Assembly: GCA_009667805.1 (NCBI GenBank)
Contig: RXON01001639.1
Location: 1-64,000, forward strand
Reading direction: 5' to 3'
Length of the DNA stretch: 64,000 nucleotides
From: Leptobrachium leishanense
Taxonomy: Eukaryota; Chordata; Amphibia; Anura; Megophryidae
Positions 45,601 to 55,694 of the stretch are shown here, piece by piece (the stretch's first letter is position 1; each line of letters begins with the position of its first letter). A program made the position numbers and the translations under genes. Under the pieces are notes generated by a model. That model worked only from the letters and a program-made list of their open reading frames with translations, made no database searches and had not been told where the DNA came from.

Positions 45601-47530
45601 ATATGGTGACCCGGAACATACAGCCGGATGCTTTACTGAGGGAATATGGTGACCCGGAACATACAGCCAGCTGCTTTACTGAGGAATATGGTGACCCGGA
45701 ACATACAGCCGCTGCTTTACTGAGGTATATGGTGACCCGGAACATACAGCCCGCTGCTTTACTGAGGGAATATGGTGACCTGGAACATACAGCCGGTTGC
45801 TTTACTGAGGGAATATGGTGACCCGGAACATACAGCCGGCTGCTTACTGAGGGAATATGGTGACCCGGAACATACAGCCGGCTGCTTTACTGAGGGAATA
45901 TGGTGACCCGGAACATACAGCCGGATGCTTTACTGAGGGAATATGTGACCCGGAACATACAGCCCGCTGCTTTACTGAGGGAATATGGTGACCCGGAACA
46001 TACAGCCGGCTGCTTTACTGAGGGAATATGCTGACCTGGAACATACAGCCCGCTGCTTTACTGAGGGAATATGCTGACCCGGAACATACAGCCAGCTGCT
46101 TTACTGAGGGAATATGGTGACCCGGAACATACAGCCGGCTGCTTTACTGAGGGAATATGCTGACCTGGAACATACAGCCGGCTGCTTTACTGAGGGAATA
46201 TGCTGACCCGGAACATACAGCCAGCTGCTTTACTGAGGGAATATGGTGACCCGGAACATACAGCCCGCTGCTTTACTGAGGGACTATGCTGACCCGGAAC
46301 ATACAGCCAGCTGCTTTACTGAGGGAATATGGTGACTCGGAACATACAGCCGGCTGCTTTACTGAGGGAATATGCTGACCCGGAACATACAGCCGGCTGC
46401 TTTACTGAGGGAATATGCTGACCCGGAACATACAGCCCGCTGCTTTACTGAGAGAATATGGTGACCCAGAACATACAGCCCGCTGCTTTACTGAGGGAAT
46501 GGTGACCCGGAACATACAGCTCGCTGCTTTACTGAGGGAATATGGTGACCCGGAACATACAGCCGGCTGCTTTACTGAGGGAATATGCTGACCCGGAACA
46601 TACAGCCCGCTGCTTTACTGAGGGAATATGGTGACCCAGAACATACAGCCCGCTGCTTTACTGAGGGAATATGGTGACCCGGAACATACAGCCGGCTGCT
46701 TTACTGACGGTATATGGTGACCCGGAACATACAGCCCGATGCTTTACTGAGGGAATATGGTGACCCGGAACATACAGCCGGATGCTTTACTGAGGGAATA
46801 TGGTGACCCGGAACATACAGCCAGCTGCTTTACTGAGGGAATATGGTGACCCGGAACATACAACCGGCTGCTTTACTGAGGGTTATATGGTGACCCGGAA
46901 CATACAGCCCGCTGCTTTACTGAGGGAATATGGTGACCCGGAACATACAGCCGGTTGCTTTACTGAGGGAATATGGTGACCCGGAACATACAGCCGGCTG
47001 CTTTACTGAGGGAATATGGTGACCCGGAACATACAGCCCGCTGCTTTACTGAGGGAATATGGTGACCCGGAACATACAGCCGGCTGCTTTACTGAGGGAA
47101 TATGCTGACCCGGAACATAGAGCCCGCTGCTTTACTGAGGGAATATGGTGACCCGGAACATACAGCCGGCTGCTTTACTGAGGGAATATGGTGACCCGGA
47201 ACATACAGCCGGCTGCTTTACTGAGGGAATATGGTGACCCAGAACATACACCCGGCTGCTTTACTGAGGGAATATGGTGACCCGGAACATACAGCCCGCT
47301 GCTTTATTGAGGGAATATGGTGACCCGGAACATACAGCCGGCTGCTTTACTGAGGGAATATGCTGACCCGGAACATACAGCCCGCTGCTTTACTGAGAGA
47401 ATATGGTGACCCAGAACATACAGCCGGCTGCTTTACTGAGGGAATATGGTGACCCAGAACATACAGCCCGCTGCTTTATTGAAGGAATATGGTGACCCGG
47501 AACATACAGCCGGCTGCTTTACTGAGGGAA
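42696..47530. repeat. Minisatellite H (43 bp unit, about 112 copies)
   Basis: Unit GGTGACCCGGAACATACAGC followed by CGGCTGCTTTACTGAGGGAATAT-type sequence, 43 bp. Main variants are GCTGACCC for GGTGACCC, CAGC/CCGC/CGGC at the middle, and GGTATATGG for GGAATATGG. Variant runs recur in the same order, showing segmental amplification. The consensus has stops in each frame, so it does not give long frames. It ends abruptly at GAGGGAATA where a LINE 3' tail begins, and one more unit stands beyond that LINE at 50977. Confidence 0.98.
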
Positions 47531-47716
47531 TATTTATTTATTTATTTATAAAGGATTTTACCAGGAAGGATACATTGAGATTTCTCTCGTTTTCAGTATG
47601 TCCTGGGTTCGAGAACATTGAGTGGTTACAGAAACACAAAATTGTAAAATGCAAGATATTAACACAAGACCAAATATACAGATTAACAGAAAAATAAATA
47701 TGGAGGAAATATAGTC

Positions 47717-50674
47717 ACTATGTTATATGTTTACAGGTGCATTCTGTATATAGTCACTATGTTATATGTTTACAGGTGCATTCTGTATATAGTCACTGTG
47801 TTACATGTTTACAGGTGCATTCTGTATATAGTCACTGTGTTACATGTTTACAGGCGCATTCTGTATATAGTCACTGTGTTACATGTTTACAGGCGCATTC
47901 TGTATATAGTCCCTGTGTTACATATTTACAGGTGCATTCTGTATATAGTCACTGTGTTACATGTTTACAGGTGCATTCTGTATATAGTCACTGTGTTACA
48001 TGTTTACAGGTGCATTCTGTATATAGTCACTATGTTATATGTTTACAGGTGCATTCTGTATATAGTCACTGTGTTACATGTTTACAGGTGCATTCTGTAT
48101 ATAGTCACTATGTTACATGTTTACAGGTGCATTCTATATATAGTCACTGTGTTACATGTTTACAGGTGCATTCTGTATATAGTCACTGTGTTACATGTTT
48201 ACAGGCGCATTCTGTATATAGTCACTATGTTATATGTTTACAGGTGTATTCTGTATATAGTCACTATGTTATATGTTTACAGGTGCATTCTGTATATAGT
48301 CACTATATTATATGTTTACAGGCGCATTCTGTATATAGTCACTATGTTATATGTTTACAGGCGCATTCTGTATATAGTCACTGTGTTACATGTTTACAGG
48401 TGCATTCTGTATATAGTCACTGTGTTACATGTTTACAGGCGCATTCTGTATATAGTCACTGTGTTACATGTTTACAGGCGCATTCTGTATATAGTCACTG
48501 TGTTACATGTTTACAGGCGCATTCTGTATATAGTCACTGTGTTACATGTTTACAGGTGCATTCTGTATATAGTCACTGTGTTACATGTTTACAGGTGCAT
48601 TCTGTATATAGTCACTGTGTTACATGTTTACAGGTGCATTCTGTATATAGTCACTATGTTATATGTTTACAGGTGCATTCTGTATATAGTCACTGTGTTA
48701 CATGTTTACAGGTGCATTCTGTATATAGTCACTGTGTTACATGTTTACAGGTGCATTCTGTATATAGTCACTGTGTTACATGTTTACAGGTGCATTCTGT
48801 ATATAGTCACTGTGTTACATGTTTATAGGCGCATTCTGTATATAGTCACTGTGTCACATGTTTACAGGCGCATTCTGTATATAGTCACTATGTTTTATGT
48901 TTACAGGTGCATTCTGTATATAGTCACTATGTTACATGTTTACAGGTGCATTCTGTATATAGTCACTATGTTACATGTTTACAGGTGCATTCTGTATATA
49001 GTCACTGTGTTACATGTTTACAGGTGCATTCTGTATATAGTCACTGTGTTACATGTTTAAAGGTGCATTCTGTATATAGTCACTATGTTATATGTTTACA
49101 GGTGCATTCTGTATATAGTCACTGTGTTACATGTTTACAGGTGCATGCTGTATATAGTCACTATGTTACATGTTTACAGGTGCATTCTGTATATAGTCAC
49201 TGTGTTACATGTTTACAGGTGCATTCTGTATATAGTCACTGTGTTACATGTTTATAGGTGCATTCTGTATATAGTCACTGTGTCACATGTTTACAGGCGC
49301 ATTCTGTATATAGTCACTATGTTATATGTTTACAGGTGCATTCTGTATATAGTCACTATGTTATATGTTTACAGGTGCATTCTGTATATAGTCACTGTGT
49401 TTTATGTTTACTGGTGCATTCTGTATATAGTCACTGTGTTACATGTTTACAGGTGCATTCTGTATATAGTCACTGTGTTACATGTTTAAAGGCGCATTCT
49501 GTATATAGTCACTGTGTTACATGTTTACAGGTGCATTCTGTATATAGTCACTATGTTACATGTTTACAGGTGCATTCTGTATATAGTCACTATGTTACAT
49601 GTTTACAGGTGCATTCTGTATATAGTCACTGTGTTACAAGTTTACAGGCGCATTCTGTATATAGTCACTGTGTTACATGTTTACAGGTGCATTCTGTATA
49701 TAGTCACTATGTTACATGTTTACAGGTGCATTCTGTATATAGTCACTGTGTTACATGTTTACAGGCGCATTCTGTATATAGTCACTATGTTACATGTTTA
49801 CAGGTGCATTCTGTATATAGTCACTATGTTACATGTTTACAGGTGCATTCTGTATATAGTCACTGTGTTACATGTTTACAGGCGCATTCTGTATATAGTC
49901 ACTGTGTTACATGTTTACAGGTGCATTCTGTATATAGTCACTGTGTTACATGTTTACAGGCGCATTCTGTATATAGTCACTGTGTCACATGTTTACAGGT
50001 GCATTCTGTATATAGTCACTGTGTTACATGTTTACAGGCGCATTCTGTATATAGTCACTGTGTCACATGTTTACAGGTGCATTCTGTATATAGTCACTAT
50101 GTTACATGTTTACAGGTGCATTCTGTATATAGTCACTGTGTCACATGTTTACAGGCGCATTCTGTATATAGTCACTATGTTACATGTTTACAGGCACATT
50201 CTGTATATAGTCACTGTGTTATATGTTTACAGGTGCATTCTGTATATAGTCACTGTGTTACATGTTTACAGGTGCATTCTGTATATAGTCACTGTGTTAC
50301 ATGTTTACAGGTGCATTCTGTATATAGTCACTGTGTTATATGTTTACAGGTGCATTCTGTATATAGTCACTGTGTTACATGTTTACAGGTGCATTCTGTA
50401 TATAGTCACTATGTTACATGTTTACAGGCGCATTCTGTATATAGTCACTGTGTTATATGTTTACAGGTGCATTCTGTATATAGTCACTGTGTTACATGTT
50501 TACAGGTGCATTCTGTATATAGTCACTATGTTACATGTTTACAGGCGCATTCTGTATATAGTCACTGTGTTATATGTTTACAGGTGCATTCTGTATATAG
50601 TCACTGTGTTACATGTTTACAGGTGCATTCTGTATATAGTCATTATGTTACATGTTTACAGGTGCATTCTGTAT
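47717..50674. repeat. Minisatellite I (39 bp unit, about 76 copies)
   Basis: Unit TGTTTACAGGTGCATTCTG, then TATATAGTCACTGTGTTACA, 39 bp. Variants are GGCGCATTC, CTATGTTA and TTATATG. The length is 13 codons and two plus-strand frames lack stops, giving frames of 446 and 503 codons (Tyr/Ile/Val/Leu- or His/Ser/Tyr-rich). These have no gene-like start or context. The array lies inside the LINE relic, next to its RT frame. Confidence 0.98.
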
Positions 50675-50976
50675 TGAGGTATGTTAATAGGGAAGTCTTA
50701 AGGGACTTTAGATTGGTGGAAGATTTGATGGCGTCTGGGAGGTTATTCCATATTTGTGGTGCTCTGTAGGAAAATGAGGATCGAGACACTTTCTTTTTGT
50801 ATTGCGGTATTGCAAGTAAGGTGCAGGTCCTGGATCGGAGGTTATAGGATGAGGGAGCTGCCGGGGGAAGCAGCATATTCAGGTAGGGTGGTAGCTTCCC
50901 ATAAAAGCTCTTAAACACCAGGTTGGAAAGGTGAAGGGTGCGTCTAGAGTCCAGTGATGGCCAGTTTAGTTCTTTT
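50675..50976 (-). pseudogene. LINE RT C-terminal fragment
   Basis: The minus strand encodes ELNWPSLDSRRTLHLSNLVF, then YNLRSRTCTLLAIPQYKKK, SRSSFSYRAPQIWNNLPDAI and SLKTSLLTYLNTE. This is the post-RT end of an L2/Jockey-like ORF2 (WPSL-RR-LHL, basic YNLR, and APxIWNNLP blocks). The start codon suggested by the frame lies in the lone minisatellite H unit and unique DNA beyond, so the apparent 137-residue product is a chance fusion. The protein is truncated at its N-terminus. Same family as 14950-15345. Confidence 0.82.
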
Positions 50977-51016
50977 ATGGTGACCCGGAACATACAGCCG
51001 GCTGCTTTACTGAGGA
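50977..51016. repeat. Single minisatellite H unit beyond the LINE
   Basis: ATGGTGACCCGGAACATACA through GCTGCTTTACTGAGG is one H unit, followed by single-copy AAACGCAAGCATAGCACG. It marks the original right end of array H before LINE insertion. Confidence 0.92.
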
Positions 51017-51248
51017 AACGCAAGCATAGCACGACACAAAGAAAACATAAATCCATCGCAATGACATGTGCATTATCTCTGTGACCCTCCTCTCACTGCA
51101 CCGTCTCCTCCTGTAACATGGAGCCGCAACGCAGGACTCACAGGAAAACACATTAAACGACTTCTATAGAAATACTGTCTAATACAAACTACACAATATT
51201 CCTCTCCTTGTGTCCTAATGTCTAGCGAGGCAGTGACGTTGTGCCAGG
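51017..51248. other. Short single-copy spacer
   Basis: No repeat or coding signal seen between arrays H and A. Confidence 0.4.
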
Positions 51249-52385
51249 AGGAGATGTGACCGTGCCGGGCTGTTTGTGAGGAGATGTGACCGTGCCGGGT
51301 TGTGTGTGAGGAGATGTGACCGTGCCGGGTTGTGTGTAAGGAGATGTGACCGTGCCGGGCTGTGTGTGAGGAGATGTGACCGTGCCAGGCTGTGTGTGAG
51401 GAGATGTGACCATGCCGGGTGTGTGTGAGGAGATGTGACCATGCCGGGTGTGTGTGAGGAGATGTGACCGTGCCGGGTTGTGTGTGAGGAGATGTGACCA
51501 TGCCGGGCTGTGTGTGAGGAGATGTGACCATGCCGGGTGTGTGTGAAGAGATGTGACCGTTCCGGGCTGTGTGTGAGGAGATGTGACCGTGCCGGGCTAT
51601 GTGTGAGGAGATGTGACCGTGCGGGCTGTGTGTGAGGAGATGTGACTGTGCCAAGCTGTGTGTGAGGAGATTTGACTATGCCTGGCTGTGTGTGAGGAGA
51701 TGTGACCGTGCCAGGCTGTGTGTGAAAAGATGTGACTGTGCCAGGCTGTGTGTGAGGAGATGTGACCGTGCCGGGTGTGTGTGAAGAGATGTGACCGTGC
51801 CGGGCTGTGTGTGAAGAGATGTGACCGTGCTGGGCTGTGTGTGAGGAGATGTGACCGTGCCGGGCTGTGTGTGAGGAGATGTGACCGTGCCGGGCTGTGT
51901 GTGAGGAGATGTGACCATGCCGGGTGTGTGTGAGGAGATGTGACCATGCCGGGTGTGTGTGAGGAGATGTGACCATGCCGGGTGTGTGTGAGGAGATGTG
52001 ACCATGCCGGGCTATGTGTGAGGAGATGTGACTGTGCCAAGCTGTGTGTGAGGAGATTTGACTATGCCTGGCTGTGTGTGAGGAGATGTGACCGTGCCGG
52101 GCTGTGTGTGTGAGGAGATGTGACTGTGTTCTGTATAAAGGAGGTGAGTGAGCTTGCTGGACGGCACGTGAAGAGATGTGGCCATGCTGGATGGTGTTTG
52201 ACGAGATGTGACCTTGATGTCAGTATTAATTTCGGTAAGTGGCCATGCCGGGTGTGTGTGAGGAGATGAGGCCGTGCCGGGCGGTGTGTGACGAGATGAG
52301 GCTGTGCCGGGCGGTGTGTGAAGAGATGTGGCCTGGTTGTCTGTATAAAGGAGGTGAGTGAGCGTGCCGAGCGGCATGTGAGGAA
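51249..52385. repeat. Minisatellite A, distant block
   Basis: About 31 regular 28-30 bp units (GTGTGTGAGGAGATGTGACC type) to about 52132, in the same orientation as 1-2403. They are followed by decayed units to 52385 that contain two copies of CTGTATAAAGGAGGTGAGTG. It lies about 49 kb from the first block, so the same repeat borders both ends of the window's satellite cluster. Confidence 0.95.
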
Positions 52386-52511
52386 ATTTGTTTTTTTTTT
52401 CATCTTGAGTCAATGCCGGCCTTATTTGCCGTAGCCATCGTCCCGCCTCTTTCTCAGGGTATTAATACTTGCCGTAATGTATGATACTCTTCATGTTGCA
52501 GTAAAAGTTGT

Positions 52512-52808
52512 ACCGCGTTCCGCATTGGCTCCGGTCATGTGCCGTGTTCCGCATTGGCTCCAGTCATGTGCCGCGCTACGCATTGGCTCCGGTCATGTGC
52601 CGCGCTACGCATTGGCTCCGGTCATGTGCCGCGCTCCGCATTGGCTCCGGTCATGTGCCGCGCTCCGCATTGGCTCCGGTCATGTGCCGCGCTACGCATT
52701 GGCTCCGGTCATGTGCCGCGCTCCGCATTGGCTCCGGTCATGTGCCGCGCTCCGCATTGGCTCCGGTCATGTGCCGCGCTCCGCATTGGCTCCGGTCATG
52801 TGCCGCGC
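52512..52808. repeat. Minisatellite J (29 bp unit, about 10 copies)
   Basis: Unit GCATTGGCTCCGGTCATGTG plus CCGCGCTCC or CCGCGCTAC (29 bp). Very homogeneous except for the first two units, suggesting recent expansion. Each unit contains ATTGG, a CCAAT box on the minus strand. Overlapping frames are repeat-derived. Confidence 0.95.
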
Positions 52809-54496
52809 ATTATGCCAGTGTCTGATATTTAAGATCTAGATATGTCGTTGCACAGATTAACCTCCAGTCCCCGTATTCCCCGTCTTGGAGATGCTTCATC
52901 CCAACATACATCCCCGCGATTCGCACACACCAACACACATTGAACCACAGGCTAAGACACACAGACAGGCCGCTCGCCGTGAGTGACTGGCGCGAGGTGT
53001 GGATTTATCTCTTCCGCGATGCAGAAAATCAGAGGCAGGGAGACGTTTCCCAAAACCCCCGGGACGGCAGGAGAATAAAAATAAATACGTGAGGAAGCAG
53101 AACTAAAGCCTGTGTCCCCTGTCCACGCTCCGTGGCCCTACGATTGATCGCTGCATCGCATTTTATGTCAGCTTTCACATCTGGCTGCCAAGCAGAGCGT
53201 CTTTCTCTCCAGCGCCAGCGAGGCTGGTTAGTATTCAGAGGGAGCGGAGCGTCCAGGCTGCTGCCTCCCTGCGCTGGCATTTCTGCTACACATACACAAT
53301 GACTCCGAGCCGAGATCCAAAGAAAGCTGCGAGTAAACTGCGCATAGAGCGGCGCGATCCTTCATGACCGGAAATCACCTCGTAACAAGACTAGGAGAGA
53401 AGCAGGAACAGAGAATTTTATTAAAGACATGGAGGCAAATATTATCCTCACTGTGCCGGAAACTCTCAGCATCCGCTGTGCCCGTTAACCAATCAGGCAC
53501 TCCCCGGCTATATATATATATACACTTCAGATGATCTTGAGTCTCCCCGGATCTCTTCACCCCATGCTGGACTGGCTGAGCAGATGCCATGTTCCTAATA
53601 TATCACAGCAGCCCGTGTGGCGGTGACTCTGTGTATTGTAGGAGTGTCTCTATGCGCCGTGCGAGGCCCGTGGTGTCACGTGATTAATCAGGGCATGAGA
53701 TGTCCTGTCCTCGGATCAATCTCCAGCGTAATTAGGTCATTTCCAATGAACATTTAACGCCACCAGACGTTTTGCAGCCGGTAACATAAAACACGGGGCC
53801 ATTACACGTCGTAATTAGAGGCGCTCATTGATCGGCCGTGATCCTGGTTGCAGTGAAGGGGTTAAATGACTGGAAAGTGCTTATTTCTAGTGGAGTTGGG
53901 GTGGCGAGTGGCGAGGCGTTTAGTGACATAATGAGGAATTTACACAGCCATTAGCGGCTTGTGTGTGAAGTTAATTCTCGGCAGAGACAGATAGGAGCGT
54001 TAATACTCCCTCCAGCCACAGATAAATATTTAATGATCCTTCATTAGCTTATCACAGCCTATCGGAGCGCAGCAGGCCGCGGCGTGAGAGAAGGTGGGGC
54101 GCGGTGTGCATCGTGTTCCATGGAATGCCGCTAATTAGTTGGTTATTAATTGCTCGCTCATCATGTTTTACGCTCGTCTTGAATCACTCGATGTCACCGA
54201 TTTGTTTTCCTTGGTCACCGGATTCTCTCCACATCTCATGCAAACTCACATGGTCTTCCGCTCGCCGGCTTCGGCTTCATCCAGCCAGCTTATTCTTGTG
54301 ATTTGGCGGTGCGCGTCTGATGGCGTGTGATAAGGCCGTGCGCTCCACAAGGCGCGGAGAGAGCAGAGCTCAGAAATCATACAAACCTGGTTAATGTTTT
54401 GGTGCAGACGTGAAGCAGATAAACCTTTGGCCGTTGTCTCTAACATGGAGAAAAATAAGTGGGAATGTCCCCGAGTGGTGTCAGCACCGCAAAACC
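52809..54496. other. Non-repetitive region, strongest candidate for conserved non-coding DNA
   Basis: Apparently single-copy with a cluster of AT-core words in balanced sequence between 53640 and 54310. Examples are CCAGCGTAATTAGGTCATTT, ACGTCGTAATTAGAGGCGC, CAGCCATTAGCGGC, AAATATTTAATGATCCTTC and TTCATTAGCTTATCACAGCC. TAATTA and ATTA cores are typical homeodomain sites. Frames up to 83 codons (53029-53280) have no domain. A short TA run lies at 53508-53521. No gene called. Confidence 0.4.
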
Positions 54497-54975
54497 GTCA
54501 CCAGGGTCACTCGCGCAGCCGGAGCCAGGGTCACTCCCGCAGCCGGAGCCAGGCTCATTCGCGCAGCCGGAGCCAGGGTCACTCCCGCAGCCGGATCCAG
54601 GGTCACTCCCGCAGCCGGAGCCAGGCTCATTCGCGCAGCCGGAGCCAGGGTCACTCCCGCAGCCGGATCCAGGGTCACTCCCGCAGCCGGATCCAGGGTC
54701 ACTCCCGCAGCCGGAGCCAGGGTCACTCCCGCAGCCGGAGCCAGGGTCACTCCCGCAGCCGGCGCTAGGGTCACTCGCGCAGCCGGAGCCAGGGTCACTC
54801 GCGCAGCCGGAGCCAGGGTCACTCCTGCAGCCGGATCCAGGGTCACTCCCGCAGCCAGATGCAGGGTCACTCCCGCAGCCGGAGCCAGGCTCACTCGCGA
54901 GGCCGGAGCCAGGGTCACTCGCGCAGCCGGATCCAGGGTCACTCGCGCAGCCAGATCCAGGGTCACTCGCGCAGA
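54497..54975. repeat. Minisatellite K (24 bp unit, about 20 copies)
   Basis: Unit AGCCGGAGCCAGGGTCACTC plus CCGC or GCGC, 24 bp, with ATCCAGG and AGGCTC variants. Eight codons per unit. Three plus frames and a minus frame stay open for 124-189 codons. One plus frame reads GHSRSRSQ repeats, superficially like an RS domain. No gene context supports expression. Confidence 0.95.
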
Positions 54976-55692
54976 TTAATGGAAGCCTGCTAGATAAATA
55001 TTTGCATCATCGCATGTGACGGGAATGTCCTCATCACTCCGTCATATTTACCATGTGTTTTTTTACTAGCAAACCCGGCCATGTCCAGGGTCAGGAAAGT
55101 CCATCCAGGCCTGGTCAAGTGGTAATAGTTTGGCTGTGGTTCGGTCCTGTCCAGTTTGAGACGAGGACTGGCCCCAGAATTGGGAGGTGAGTAGAGGGGT
55201 GACCCCAGTATTGGGAGGTGAGTAGAGGGGTGACCCCGGTATTGGGAGGTGAGCTTGGCATGCAGACCCAGGTAGGTAAAGCTGAAGAGCTCGGCAGCAG
55301 AGTTCACCCCCCTAGAAGCCCAGCTGTAGCAACCCTAGTCCTTGTGGGTTAAGTCACGATAATATGATGATAAAGGCCGCTTGCTTGGCTCTGTCCATCG
55401 CTTTGTAAGGACGCACGCCCCCAGCTGAGCCGGGCACAGAAATTTCTCCTGTCATAATGTGAAATATAGAATGATTCTCTTCCATGAGGCGATTTGTCAT
55501 CTTCTGTTTGTCGCTACGACTAAAGATTCACAGCAGACGCCTGGAGCCGGTTATGACTGATTCCTGTCACCGTATGTCTGCCGCCTTGACGCTGTGCCAG
55601 ACAGATGGATGCTGCCACGGTCTTCAGTCACCCCATGTCTGCACGCGGCTGTTTTTGCAAACAGAATGTAGGGAGTAACTGCCGCTTGTACA
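54976..55692. other. Spacer with a three-copy 31-bp repeat
   Basis: Three tandem copies of GGGAGGTGAGTAGAGGGGTG plus ACCCCAGTATT lie at about 55180-55255. The rest is apparently single-copy with no coding evidence. A short frame at 55484-55678 has no domain. Confidence 0.55.
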
Positions 55693-55694
55693 TA

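Larger units (their letters stand above)
47531..50976 (-). mobile_element. 5'-truncated LINE inserted in minisatellite H and expanded by minisatellite I
   Basis: Minus-strand order: RT C-terminus (50976-50690), array I (50674-47717), remaining 3' UTR with CGAGAGAAATCTCAATG and CTTCCTGGTAAAATCC, then the TTTATAAATAAATAAATAAA tail (to 47531). Both flanks are minisatellite H: GAGGGAATA on the left and ATGGTGACCCGGAACATA on the right. Joined, they restore the H unit apart from at most a few duplicated bases. This fixes the element borders. Without array I the LINE remnant is only about 490 bp, so about 3 kb was added after insertion or carried in its 3' UTR. Confidence 0.82.

Noticed and set aside
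47600..47620. GGGTTCGAGA word, a possible tRNA T-loop
   Set aside because: No acceptor stem, D-loop or anticodon arm around it; it is part of the LINE 3' UTR.
49258..50769. 503-codon frame continuing into non-repeat sequence
   Set aside because: Array I translation running by chance into the antisense of a LINE RT remnant. Not a gene.
50643..51056. 137-residue protein starting in array H sequence
   Set aside because: Only the C-terminal part is LINE-derived. The N-terminus is a chance fusion with the flanking satellite and unique DNA.
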